Below are positions 1 through 9,354 of a DNA stretch of 64,000 bases, one piece after another. Made by a program: the position numbers and the translations under genes. The notes beneath the pieces were generated by a model. It made no database searches. It saw nothing but the letters and a program-made list of their open reading frames with translations, and was not told the DNA's origin. The first letter of the stretch is position 1, and every line of letters begins with the position of its first letter. The stretch is from Mucilaginibacter inviolabilis (GTDB lineage: Bacteria; Bacteroidota; Bacteroidia; Sphingobacteriales; Sphingobacteriaceae). Location: the NCBI RefSeq assembly GCF_011089895.1, contig NZ_JAANAT010000001.1:1364001-1428000 (forward strand), given 5' to 3'.

Positions 1-401
1 TTAAATCGTTCTTTACGTTTCGAGTAATAAAGATATCTAATGTAAAAGTTACTAAAGAACTTTAAATATTTAGCTGGATCATTTACTTTAATATAAAGTG
101 TGCGATTATCCTCATCTGCATCAATTACGTCAATATCAATCCAATAATATTTTATGTTATTGACACCATCAAAAACATAAGTCTCATTGGCCTCTAACAA
201 TGGCTTTTTTCTCAGCCCCAGCATTACAGATTTATAGTTGTTCACAAAAAGATATATCAGCATCAGGCAAAGTATGGGGCCTACGTAATAATAAAAATGA
301 TCTGACTTTCTCAAAATTTGAATAATGGCAATTGATAGGTAAACTAAAACAATCCCAAATGTACCAAGCAGATTTTTGCTAAGTCTGAAGTAATATTTCA
401 T
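1..401 (-). CDS. Partial small membrane protein, unknown function
   Basis: The start is the ATG complementary to 399-401. The frame stays open for 133 codons to the window edge, so the C-terminus is missing. Two hydrophobic segments (about residues 9-28 and 33-53) are followed by a soluble, aromatic and acidic domain containing 'VNDPAKYL'. Two N-terminal helices before a compact soluble domain recall small STM3941/PH-like bacterial membrane proteins, but the match is too loose to name it. It is divergent from the peptidase gene at 769, and a structured 367-bp gap separates the two. Confidence 0.6.
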   Translation of the reverse strand, partial: MKYYFRLSKNLLGTFGIVLVYLSIAIIQILRKSDHFYYYVGPILCLMLIYLFVNNYKSVMLGLRKKPLLEANETYVFDGVNNIKYYWIDIDVIDADEDNRTLYIKVNDPAKYLKFFSNFYIRYLYYSKRKERF

Positions 402-768
402 GGTTAATAACAAAGTAGCTAATATAACATAACAATAAGCTCATCACCAATAGCTTGTTTCACTACAGTCACCTCCATGCCCTCTGCGAGAAAACAGGGG
501 TATAAAGGTGGGTTTACACTTTAAAGGTGCTAAATTGCATAAATTACGCATAAATATTTGATTATCAATTATTTTAAATTATATTAACCATAAAAAGTGT
601 AAACCCATGTAAACCCACTTTTTGTCACAAACTGCTTTATCTGTTCAGGCATTATGCTTACAACATGCTTTAAATGCCCCCATGGATTTAAAGAACAGTA
701 ATTTTCCTGTGACTAAATTTTAATAAATGTCCTGTTTTTAGCATATTTAACTCTTAATTAAGTTTCTT
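402..768. other. Divergent intergenic region with a dispersed repeat
   Basis: No coding frame is evident here. The middle is occupied by the GTGGGTTTACA-type repeat listed separately (504-624). The last 100 bases before the peptidase start are AT-rich. They should contain its promoter, but I find no clear TAnnTTTG box. Confidence 0.5.
504..624 (-). repeat. Dispersed 120-bp palindromic repeat, copy 1
   Basis: Read on the minus strand, about 75 bp of this block matches 11349-11466 nearly base for base. The shared core is AAAAAGTGGGTTTACATGGG followed by TTTACACTTTTT, an AT-rich spacer, and AATAATTGA(T/C)AATCAAATA. Both ends carry the word GTGGGTTTACA or its complement. It is intergenic, has no coding capacity, and lies opposite in orientation to copy 2. 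Its size and end structure are MITE-like, but no target-site duplication is visible. Confidence 0.8.
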
Positions 769-3579
769 ATGCGCAAAACCTTACTCCTGTTATTTTCGAT
801 CTTTATTTTTCTTAATGTATCTGCTCAAAAGACAGAAAAAAAACCTTTAGACAATACCGTTTTTGATGGATGGCAAAGCATCAGCAACCAGCACATCAGT
901 AACAATGGCAAATGGATATTTTACGTAATAAAACCACAGCAAGGAGATGCTGAGCTGGTGATCACCAATACAGCTAATTCCACTAAAATAAGGATACCCC
1001 GTGCTGATACGGCCAGCTTCATTAACGATTCCAGGTTTGTCACTTTCCTGATCAGGCCATTTTATAAAGCCATCCGCGAGGCTAAAATCAAAAAGAAAAA
1101 ACAGGCGGAGTTTCCAAAAGATACACTGGGCATTATTACCTTGGGTTCCCAATCTATTACCAAGGTGCCTGCTATTCGGTCGTTTAAGCTTTCGGCAAAT
1201 GCACCGGTAGTAGCCTACCTGGCCGCTGCTGATACGATAAAAAAACCGCTCCCTAACGACACCTCAAAAAAAGCTGTAAGCGCAACAATTGCTCCTTCTA
1301 CACATGAAGGTTCAAATTTAACCGTAAACAAATTAGGTACCACCATAACACGTACATTCAAATATGCTACCGATTATCAATTAAGCAAAAATGGAAAGCT
1401 ATTGGCGTTTGCGGTTACCGCGCCTGCAAAACAGAAAGATGTCAAATCGGGCATGTATGTTTATGATATTGATAAAAATGTGCTTAAGGTCATAAGTACC
1501 GGTCGCGGCAATTACCGCAATATCACAATCGACGATGAAGGTAAACAGCTGGCCTTTACCGCCGAAAAAAATCCTGAAAAGGCATTAGTTAAACCCTTTA
1601 AACTGTATTATTATACAAACAGTCGTGATAGTGCGGTAATTATAGCCGAAGCTGGATCAAAAGGCCTTTCAGAACATTGGGCTGTAAGTGGTGATGGTAA
1701 GGTTTACTTTAGCAAAAGTGGCAGTAACCTGTTTTTTGGTACCGCCCCTATCCCCAAACCCGCTGATACTACTATTGTTGATTTTGAAGTGGCTAAACTG
1801 GATATCTGGAATTATAAGGACGATTATCTGCAGCCCCAACAGTTAAAAAACCTGCAAACAGAATTAAAACGTAGCTACCTGGCTGTTATAAAACCAAATG
1901 AGGCAGAGCCTAGACCATTACAATTAGGCAGTAAGGCAGTACAGGAAATACTGGTTGCCGAAAATAAAGACGCCCGTTATGTTTTGGGAGTAACTGATAC
2001 CGGGGCTCGCATACAAGCCCAATGGCAAGGCGGCACTAAACAACAAGCTATTTTGATTGATACCAAAAGCGGCAATAAACGCCTTATTAACGCGAGCGCC
2101 AGAGCACGATACCGGATATCCCCTGATGGCAAATATGTGATATGGTTTGATCTGGAGCAACAAAACTGGTTCTGCTATACCATTGCCAATGGACAAAAAA
2201 ATAACCTTACAGCTACTACTGGAACAAAAATGAGCGACGAACTAAATGATGTTCCTGATTACGCGTCGGATTATGGTCTTGCTGGTTGGTTACAGGGCGA
2301 TAAAGCTGTTTTAATATATGATCGATATGATATCTGGAAAATCGACCCCGCTACAGGTGCTGTTACTAACTTTACCAATGGTATTGGCCGCAAGAATAAA
2401 TTCATTATCCGCTATGATGCTACCGATCCGGAACAGAAGTTTATTCCGTTAAAACAGCAAATGTGGCTGCAAACCCAAAACGAGACTAATAAACAATGGG
2501 GCTATTATACTAAATATCCGGAGAGCAATTCTGTTCCGGAAAAGGCTACGATGATCCCGATGAGTTATGGCGATCTGTTAAAAGCAAAAAACGCCAATAC
2601 CTACATCTATACCAAAGCCAGCTATGAACTGCCTCCTGATTTATATGTATCGTCAGATCTGAAAAAAGAAACCAAACTAAGTGATATCAATCCACAACAG
2701 GCCAATTATAATTGGGGCACCGTATCACTAGTACATTGGACAACTCCCAAAGGATATCATTCGGAAGGTATTTTGTACAAACCTGAAGATTTTGATCCCA
2801 ATAAAAAATATCCAATGATCGTATATTTTTATGAGAAACTATCAGAAGGGCTTTATAACTATATAGCTCCAGCCCCTACTCCATCGCGATTACCAATCTC
2901 GTACTTTGTGAGCAATGGATATTTGGTTTTTGCGCCCGATATCAGCTATCAAACCGGGCATCCGGGTGCATCAGCGGTTGAATATATTAATTCGGGTGTA
3001 GAAGCGCTTAAAAAGAACACGTGGGTTGATGCGGCCCATATTGGCATCCAGGGACAAAGCTGGGGAGGCTATCAGGTGGCTTATCTCATCACACAAACTA
3101 ATATGTATGCCGCTGCCTGGGCCGGCGCACCTGTAGCCAACATGACATCGGCTTATGGTGGTATACGTTGGGAATCGGGTGTAAACAGGCAATTTCAGTA
3201 TGAAAGAACACAAAGCCGTATTGGTGCCACTTTGTGGGAAAAACCTGAGCTGTACATAGAAAATTCACCCTTATTTCAGCTCCCTAAAGTGCAAACGCCT
3301 GTAATGATCATGAGTAATGATGCCGATGGCGCCGTGCCATGGTATCAGGGTATAGAAATGTTTACCGCCTTGCGTCGCCTGGGGAAACCTGTTTGGCTTT
3401 TACAATACAATGGCGAAGCACATAACCTGGTTTTAAGACAAAACCGTAAGGACATCACCATACGTGAGCAGCAATTTTTTGACCATTTTTTAAAAGGCGC
3501 ACCTCTGCCTGTTTGGATGGCTAAAGGGGTACCTGCTGTTGACAAAGGGAAAGAGTGGGGTTTTGAATTAGTGAAGTAA
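769..3579 (+). CDS. S9 family peptidase (prolyl oligopeptidase type), exported
   Basis: A serine peptidase of the prolyl-oligopeptidase clan, expected to cleave peptides in the periplasm or at the cell surface. Residues 1-19 form a signal peptide ending in 'VSAQ'. The middle 600 residues are the beta-propeller-like part. The C-terminal alpha/beta-hydrolase carries the nucleophile in 'GQSWGGYQVAY' (Ser about 764), an acid in 'NDADGAVPW' (about 853) and the His in 'GEAHNLV' (about 885). At 936 residues it fits the large Bacteroidota S9 proteins rather than the compact DPP-IV or acylaminoacyl peptidases. It is monocistronic and ends at a strong bidirectional terminator. Substrate specificity cannot be told from the sequence. 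Confidence 0.93.
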   Translation: MRKTLLLLFSIFIFLNVSAQKTEKKPLDNTVFDGWQSISNQHISNNGKWIFYVIKPQQGDAELVITNTANSTKIRIPRADTASFINDSRFVTFLIRPFYKAIREAKIKKKKQAEFPKDTLGIITLGSQSITKVPAIRSFKLSANAPVVAYLAAADTIKKPLPNDTSKKAVSATIAPSTHEGSNLTVNKLGTTITRTFKYATDYQLSKNGKLLAFAVTAPAKQKDVKSGMYVYDIDKNVLKVISTGRGNYRNITIDDEGKQLAFTAEKNPEKALVKPFKLYYYTNSRDSAVIIAEAGSKGLSEHWAVSGDGKVYFSKSGSNLFFGTAPIPKPADTTIVDFEVAKLDIWNYKDDYLQPQQLKNLQTELKRSYLAVIKPNEAEPRPLQLGSKAVQEILVAENKDARYVLGVTDTGARIQAQWQGGTKQQAILIDTKSGNKRLINASARARYRISPDGKYVIWFDLEQQNWFCYTIANGQKNNLTATTGTKMSDELNDVPDYASDYGLAGWLQGDKAVLIYDRYDIWKIDPATGAVTNFTNGIGRKNKFIIRYDATDPEQKFIPLKQQMWLQTQNETNKQWGYYTKYPESNSVPEKATMIPMSYGDLLKAKNANTYIYTKASYELPPDLYVSSDLKKETKLSDINPQQANYNWGTVSLVHWTTPKGYHSEGILYKPEDFDPNKKYPMIVYFYEKLSEGLYNYIAPAPTPSRLPISYFVSNGYLVFAPDISYQTGHPGASAVEYINSGVEALKKNTWVDAAHIGIQGQSWGGYQVAYLITQTNMYAAAWAGAPVANMTSAYGGIRWESGVNRQFQYERTQSRIGATLWEKPELYIENSPLFQLPKVQTPVMIMSNDADGAVPWYQGIEMFTALRRLGKPVWLLQYNGEAHNLVLRQNRKDITIREQQFFDHFLKGAPLPVWMAKGVPAVDKGKEWGFELVK

Positions 3580-3609
3580 TATACAATCAAAACAAATCCA
3601 GTTTTGGAA

Positions 3610-3650
3610 TACAACAAAAAAGCCAGGTATTGCCTGGCTTTTTTGTTGTA
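3610..3650. terminator. Bidirectional terminator, 18-bp perfect stem
   Basis: Perfect 18-bp inverted repeat (3610-3627 and 3633-3650) with a 5-nt loop. Its GC core AGCCAGG/CCTGGCT is flanked by A6 and T6 runs, so it can work in both directions. It lies between the convergent S9 peptidase and E2 genes. Confidence 0.93.
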
Positions 3651-3665
3651 TGTATATCAATTAAA

Positions 3666-5153
3666 TTATATCGTTCTGTTTGGATCCCATTGCTCCAGAT
3701 AATCAGCAACACGGCGTACAAATGATCCGCCCAGGGCCCCATCAACCACACGGTGATCGTAGGATAATGACAGGAACATCATATGACGGATAGCGATCAT
3801 ATCACCTTCTTTTGTTTCGATTACAGCAGGTTTTTTCCTGATAGCGCCAACAGCTAAAATAGCTACCTGTGGCTGATTAATAATAGGCGTACCCATTACA
3901 TTACCAAATGAGCCAACGTTAGTAATAGTAAATGTACCATCCTTTACATCATCAGGCTGCAATTTGCCGATACGAGCTCTGTTAGCCAGATCATTTACCG
4001 CTTTGGTAATGCCCAACAAGTTTAACTCATCAGCCTTTTTAATCACCGGTACTATCAAATTGCCACTTGGTAAAGCAGTAGCCATGCTGATGTTAATAGC
4101 CGCTTTTTTGATGATCTGTGTACCATTTACGGTAATATTGATCATCGGGAAATCTTTGATAGCTTTTACAACAGCCTCGATAAATATAGGTGTAAAGGTT
4201 ATCTTTTCACCTTCACGTTTTTCAAAGCTACTCTTAACCTTATCGCGCCATAACACCAGGTTGGTTACATCGGCCTCCACAAATGAAGTAACATGCGGCG
4301 AAGTATGTTTACTCATCACCATATGATCGGCAATTAAACGGCGCATTCTGTCCATTTCAATAACTTCATCCGCGCCGGATACCGAAGCAACAGGCTTTGG
4401 TGCCTCTTCTGTTTTAGCTGGTTCTGCAACTGGAGTGGCAACCGGAGGAGGCGTATAAGTATTTGCGACAACCGGCGGTGCCACAGGAGCGCTAAATGTT
4501 ACCGGAGCTTGTTGCTTCAATGGTTCTTCTGCTTTTTGAGTAGCAGATGATTTCTGTTTATGTTGCAGATAGTTTAAAAGGTCATCTTTGGTTAAACGCC
4601 CGTCAGAGCCGCTTCCCGGTATCTTGTCCAGTTCATCGGTACTGATACCTTCCTGACTGGCAATATTTTTTACTAATGGCGAATAAAAACGTCCTTCACT
4701 TTTAAATGAAGGGGCATCGGTAGCAATATTCTTTTTCTCCAATTGATCCAAACCTGGTATAGCCAGAGATTCAGCTAAAACCGCGGGCTGCTCATTTTGT
4801 ACCGTTTCTGTAATGTGGCTGGCAGTTTGTGCAGGAGCCGCTTCTTCTGTAGCTTTTTGTTCTTCTACAGGTTGTACAGCTGTTGTTTTTTCAGTTTCAT
4901 TTGAAGCAGGTTCATTGGTTTCAATGATGGCGATCACAGATCCCACCTGAACAACATCATTCTCTTTGTAGAGTTGTTCAATAAGTTTACCAGCTACCGG
5001 TGATGGAACATCCGAATCAACTTTATCCGTTGCTATTTCCATTACTGCTTCATCAGCATCTATATGATCACCTGGATTTTTTGTCCATTTAATTATAGTT
5101 GCTTCTGCAACACTCTCACCCATTTTTGGCAATAATAGTTGGTATTTGGCCAT
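3666..5153 (-). CDS. Dihydrolipoamide acyltransferase (E2) of a 2-oxo acid dehydrogenase
   Basis: Core E2 subunit that moves an acyl group from lipoamide to CoA in a 2-oxo acid dehydrogenase complex. One lipoyl domain is present (residues 1-76), with the lipoylation Lys in 'ATDKVDSD' at residue 44. A Pro/Ala/Glu-rich linker leads to the peripheral-subunit-binding domain (about 157-195, ending in 'DGRLTKDDLL'). A second linker leads to the catalytic domain with 'SYDHRVVDG' (His about 467, Asp about 471). The DKVDS lipoyl motif favours a branched-chain or oxoglutarate-type E2 over pyruvate E2, but the substrate is inferred. No E1 or E3 gene is adjacent. Confidence 0.93.
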   Translation of the reverse strand: MAKYQLLLPKMGESVAEATIIKWTKNPGDHIDADEAVMEIATDKVDSDVPSPVAGKLIEQLYKENDVVQVGSVIAIIETNEPASNETEKTTAVQPVEEQKATEEAAPAQTASHITETVQNEQPAVLAESLAIPGLDQLEKKNIATDAPSFKSEGRFYSPLVKNIASQEGISTDELDKIPGSGSDGRLTKDDLLNYLQHKQKSSATQKAEEPLKQQAPVTFSAPVAPPVVANTYTPPPVATPVAEPAKTEEAPKPVASVSGADEVIEMDRMRRLIADHMVMSKHTSPHVTSFVEADVTNLVLWRDKVKSSFEKREGEKITFTPIFIEAVVKAIKDFPMINITVNGTQIIKKAAINISMATALPSGNLIVPVIKKADELNLLGITKAVNDLANRARIGKLQPDDVKDGTFTITNVGSFGNVMGTPIINQPQVAILAVGAIRKKPAVIETKEGDMIAIRHMMFLSLSYDHRVVDGALGGSFVRRVADYLEQWDPNRTI

Positions 5154-5208
5154 TCTAAAATTATAGTTTCTCTCCCAAAATTAGGAATTTCGATCAGTAC
5201 TTTACAAT

Positions 5209-6444
5209 TTATGTGAGTAAAGTATTCAACATTGTTAACGCCGTTACAGCACTCCTTTCAATGTTTTGACGGCGTTTATTACCGAATGTGTATTTCTTTA
5301 TTAACATTTTTTGATTGCCTGCAACCGCAATCCACACAGTACCAACAGGTTTAGTATCAGTACCTCCGTCTGGACCTGCAATACCAGTTATAGCTATAGC
5401 AAAATCCGATTTGAAATTCTTTAAAGCGCCTTCTACCATTTCTTTTACGGTTTGCTCACTTACAGCACCAAAATTGTCCAACGTTTCTTGTTTTACGCCT
5501 AAAATACTTTCTTTTAGCTCATAAGCATAAGTAACACCGCCGCCTAAAAATACAGATGAACATCCGGGATGCTGGGTAAACAAATGTGAAAGATAACCGC
5601 CTGTACAACTTTCAGCAACAGATAAAGTAAGTCCTTGAGCTTCCATTTTATTGAGTATTGCTTTTTCAAGAGCAATATCCTCATCTATTACAAAAGCAGC
5701 CCCTATACGCTCAATTATCTTTTGGGCAAATTGATCTACTTGCTCCTGTAAATCTGTTTCCTGATCAGCAAACGCACTTAAGCGTAAACGCACCATGCCC
5801 AACTTGGGCAAATAGGCTAGTTTAATGTGAGCGGGAAGACTATCTTCAATATCGGCTATACGTTCGGCTAAAAAGGATTCTCCTTCTCCTGCAGTCAAAA
5901 TGGTTTTATGAATGATAACGGGTAGCTTGAACAGTTCTTTAATTTGAGGTAGTACCCGCTCTGTCATCATGTACATCATCTCAAAAGGTACTCCCGGCAT
6001 AGATATGTAGGTAACTTTATTTTCATAAAACCACATGCCCGGCGCTGTGCCATTTTGATTAAAGATCACTTTGCAGTTAGCTGGTACGTAAGCCTGTAAA
6101 CGATTCACCTCAAGTAAGGGGCGATTATAACGGGCAAAAATACCTTTTACATGTTCAAGGGTTTCTGCATCTTCCACCAGTTCAACACCAAAATATTCTG
6201 CTAATGTTTTTTTAGTAATGTCATCCTTGGTTGGCCCCAAGCCTCCGGTAATAAAAACAATATCCACTCGATTGGTAGCCTCGGCCAGGGCTTTCAGGAT
6301 ATGTTCACGATCATCAGATATCGAGGATATTTGTTTTACACGGATGCCAATTTGATTTAGCTCGGTGGCCATCCAGGCCGAATTGGTATCAACAATTTGA
6401 CCTATAAGTATTTCGTCGCCTATGGTTATAATTTCTGCCAGCAT
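5209..6444 (-). CDS. cinA: CinA family protein, nicotinamide-nucleotide amidase
   Basis: A two-domain CinA of 411 residues. The N-terminal MoCF-like domain opens with 'AEIITIGDEILIGQIVDTNS' and contains 'FITGGLGPTKDDITKK'. The C-terminal PncC-type domain carries 'VAESCTGG' and 'ITGIAGPDGGT'. Family members deamidate nicotinamide mononucleotide to nicotinate mononucleotide in the pyridine nucleotide salvage cycle, and the N-terminal domain has ADP-ribose pyrophosphatase activity in characterised homologues. The start codon lies 5 bp from the stop of lptD, so the two are probably co-transcribed, with cinA second. Confidence 0.95.
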   Translation of the reverse strand: MLAEIITIGDEILIGQIVDTNSAWMATELNQIGIRVKQISSISDDREHILKALAEATNRVDIVFITGGLGPTKDDITKKTLAEYFGVELVEDAETLEHVKGIFARYNRPLLEVNRLQAYVPANCKVIFNQNGTAPGMWFYENKVTYISMPGVPFEMMYMMTERVLPQIKELFKLPVIIHKTILTAGEGESFLAERIADIEDSLPAHIKLAYLPKLGMVRLRLSAFADQETDLQEQVDQFAQKIIERIGAAFVIDEDIALEKAILNKMEAQGLTLSVAESCTGGYLSHLFTQHPGCSSVFLGGGVTYAYELKESILGVKQETLDNFGAVSEQTVKEMVEGALKNFKSDFAIAITGIAGPDGGTDTKPVGTVWIAVAGNQKMLIKKYTFGNKRRQNIERSAVTALTMLNTLLT

Positions 6445-6449
6445 TTTAA

Positions 6450-9302
6450 TTAGTAAAAGGTTCCACTATTGGTATAATCATTTCGCTTGCTCAGTTTCAG
6501 ATCCTGCAATATAGTTGATTTTACCTTCAGCGTAACATTATATGATTTCAAATAACCAAAAGGTATCCATTGAATGGAAAGATCCCAGCAATGCAGATCG
6601 CGATAAATCGAAAATGAAGTTGCGCTCCCTAATTTCCCAGCTTTGATATCATAGTTAGTTGAATATTGCACTTTCCACTTAGGCGAAACATTGACATCCC
6701 CGCTTATCTGTACTGTATTGCTCGTTGTGACTGTATTTAATGAATTAGTATAGCTATAGCTGTAATTAAAGTTAATATTCCAGGGCACATTAAAATCAAC
6801 GTAAGCATTCGGGTCGCTATTTACCAAAGCCAAACGCTGGGATTGGGTTGGCGTAAGGTTAGCCAGACCGTTTACCGCTCCCGGGGTACCGCGCGCCGCC
6901 GCTTTGGTTGAATTTAAACTACCACTCATAGATATACCTATATTTGATAATTGAGGAAACTTGCCATCTTGCCAGGTATAACGATTGATCGGAACAGCGT
7001 ATCGTTTGATAGTGTTGTTTTCTATAGAATCCCGAATAGATGTCACATATGGGTTAAAGCTCCCCTGAAAGCTAATGCTCAACTTTTGATTAAAAATGGC
7101 GGTATGCCCCGAAAACGTAATGGGTGAAAGCTTCATAGAATCGGCGGCAAAATTGTAGAAGGTTGAAAAAGATAAACCCTGCAAAATAGTTATCTTACGA
7201 TCTGTACCCGATGTATCTGTACTTTTTGCCTTTACTTTGGCTTCAATCGTATTATCTACGCTAAAATTAAGTCCGGCTTGCTTACCTGGCGAAGGGCCTC
7301 CATAAACAGCTCCATCAAAAATAGAATATTTCTGGGAGGCATATGGATAAGGTATGGTAGCATTACTTACCGCAGTTTTATAATATCCAAAACTTGGATC
7401 AGAAAAATCCGGGCGGTAACCAAAGCTTATAGAAGGTGTCATTACGTGTCTGATCGCTTTCAGATTTCCATGTTTAAAATTTACCTGACCGTACAATTTA
7501 GTAGATAAGCCGGTACTGACACTATATTCTCCGGCGCGTTTAAAACCAGGTACAGTATCTGTGATCAACTGATCGGAGTTACTGGTACTTCCGCGTTCAA
7601 ATCTTTTAGTTATACTTTGAAAATACCAACGCTCGGTATAGTTAATGCTGCTGTTAAACTGGAAGTATTTCAACACATTAAGACCTAAACTCACAGGTAT
7701 CTGATGCTGGAAACCATTTTGTAAACGTTTTGAAAGCGTTTCACTTTTAAAAAGCTCGGCCTCCGGTATGTTATTTACCTTATTGGTGGCCGTCATGTTA
7801 TAGCTTACTGTAATTTTCTGATACCATTTTTGCTCGCCTACCCTATCTTTAGAATCAAATGGATTTATGGACGACATACCAAAGGCCACCGTTGGTAATT
7901 CTATAGTAATGGTTTTATTGGCGATATCCTGGCTATGCGACAAACCAACACTTAAATTGAATGGTGTACCAGCCCATGTTTTACCATAAGATATACTTGA
8001 GCGTAAGCTGCTTGTAGCTATAGTATTTACATTGACCGTTCCCCTGGTATTTCTGAAAAAGCCCGAAGTACCGGCATTTACCGAGGCGCTAAAGGTAGAG
8101 CCGGGGTTAGCGTTAGGGTCTTGGGAGTGCGTCCAGTCAATATGAACGTCTTTTGTAGCCGGATCACCGGGTAAGCCATAATTATGCGATCCAAAGCTTA
8201 ACGCAAGGTTACCAGTATATTTATATCTTTTTAAATAACGCATCACGCTATTTAACTCATATGATCCTTTTGAATATACGGTAGCTGTAGTAGTAAGGTC
8301 AATATAATCATTAAAACCTAAGTAGTATCCAAAATTGGAGAGTTTAAACCCAAGCTGTTGATCCTCGCCAAAAGTGGGTAGTATAACACCTGATGTTCGT
8401 TGATTTGGTTTCGGGAAAAAACCAAACGGAATAGCTAATGGTAAAGGAATTCCTTCAATTTCAAGATAGGCAGGCCCTGAGATGATCCTATTTTTTTCAC
8501 CAATACCCCGGGTTATCACGATTCCAAAGTGGGTTTCCGGGTATGGGAGATCGCAAGTACTGAATATTACATTGCGATAAGCCACTTCAGTTTCGTTCAG
8601 TTTTTTTGCCTGTCCGCCGGATATAAAATTACCCTCTTGTTCTGACGCCGGGTTATATAGTTTTCCCTTTTTAGTTTCATAGTTAAACAACAGCGAATCG
8701 GAAGATACTGGTTTCTCAGTTTTTTGCTTCGATATTGGCCGGCCTATATAACGGTGTGTACGAGGGTCTATACTTCCGCGAGCGAATATGATGTGATTTT
8801 TCTGATCAACACGGATAAAATCAGCATCGAGTTCAAAGTCTTCATAAGTAACACGCGCACGTCCGTATAAATACAAAATATTATGCTCGTTATCTACATG
8901 AGTAGAATCTTCGGCCACAGCCTTTACTTCTGATTGTATATCACCTTTCTTTTGTGTGGTATCAGTTTGGGCAGTTGTTTTCTTTGTCGCGGGAGTGGCT
9001 CCATTTTTTTTGCCCTTAACAGCTTTTCCGTTTTTAATGGTGTCGCGTTTTATAATCGTATCGGTAGCAGGAACTATATTATAATTATTATTTAAACCTG
9101 TGTTTTCAACACCAAGGGTGCTTATATTTTGTTTAGTTTTCTTAATCCTAAGCAGTTTCTTGTCCCGAACAGAATCAAGTTTTATAATAGTATCTCTAAC
9201 AGGTTTGCTGCTATGGCCTTTATACGTATTTTTGCTTTCGGCAGAAAGTACACTCACCGTTAAAATAATTGCAAGCAGAAAAAAGAAGGTTGTGAATTTC
9301 AA
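6450..9302 (-). CDS. lptD: LptD-like LPS-assembly outer-membrane protein
   Basis: Outer-membrane protein of the LPS transport machinery, 950 residues. It has a signal peptide (residues 1-22) and a low-complexity Lys/Thr linker. An OstA-type beta domain follows ('LYLYGRARVTYEDFELDADF', about 145-165). The long C-terminal region contains the LptD-type stretch 'FGFFPKPNQRTSGVILPTFG' and many alternating aromatic beta strands, and it ends in Phe-Tyr as expected for a BamA-folded barrel. In the cell it would insert LPS into the outer leaflet. Bacteroidota versions are annotated as putative LptD because they diverge from the Escherichia coli protein. It is divergent from the amidase gene, 52 bp away. 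Confidence 0.9.
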   Translation of the reverse strand: MKFTTFFFLLAIILTVSVLSAESKNTYKGHSSKPVRDTIIKLDSVRDKKLLRIKKTKQNISTLGVENTGLNNNYNIVPATDTIIKRDTIKNGKAVKGKKNGATPATKKTTAQTDTTQKKGDIQSEVKAVAEDSTHVDNEHNILYLYGRARVTYEDFELDADFIRVDQKNHIIFARGSIDPRTHRYIGRPISKQKTEKPVSSDSLLFNYETKKGKLYNPASEQEGNFISGGQAKKLNETEVAYRNVIFSTCDLPYPETHFGIVITRGIGEKNRIISGPAYLEIEGIPLPLAIPFGFFPKPNQRTSGVILPTFGEDQQLGFKLSNFGYYLGFNDYIDLTTTATVYSKGSYELNSVMRYLKRYKYTGNLALSFGSHNYGLPGDPATKDVHIDWTHSQDPNANPGSTFSASVNAGTSGFFRNTRGTVNVNTIATSSLRSSISYGKTWAGTPFNLSVGLSHSQDIANKTITIELPTVAFGMSSINPFDSKDRVGEQKWYQKITVSYNMTATNKVNNIPEAELFKSETLSKRLQNGFQHQIPVSLGLNVLKYFQFNSSINYTERWYFQSITKRFERGSTSNSDQLITDTVPGFKRAGEYSVSTGLSTKLYGQVNFKHGNLKAIRHVMTPSISFGYRPDFSDPSFGYYKTAVSNATIPYPYASQKYSIFDGAVYGGPSPGKQAGLNFSVDNTIEAKVKAKSTDTSGTDRKITILQGLSFSTFYNFAADSMKLSPITFSGHTAIFNQKLSISFQGSFNPYVTSIRDSIENNTIKRYAVPINRYTWQDGKFPQLSNIGISMSGSLNSTKAAARGTPGAVNGLANLTPTQSQRLALVNSDPNAYVDFNVPWNINFNYSYSYTNSLNTVTTSNTVQISGDVNVSPKWKVQYSTNYDIKAGKLGSATSFSIYRDLHCWDLSIQWIPFGYLKSYNVTLKVKSTILQDLKLSKRNDYTNSGTFY

Positions 9303-9354
9303 AATTGATTATGAATAGTATTTTTGCAGATAAAGTTAACAGCGTTCAAAAATA

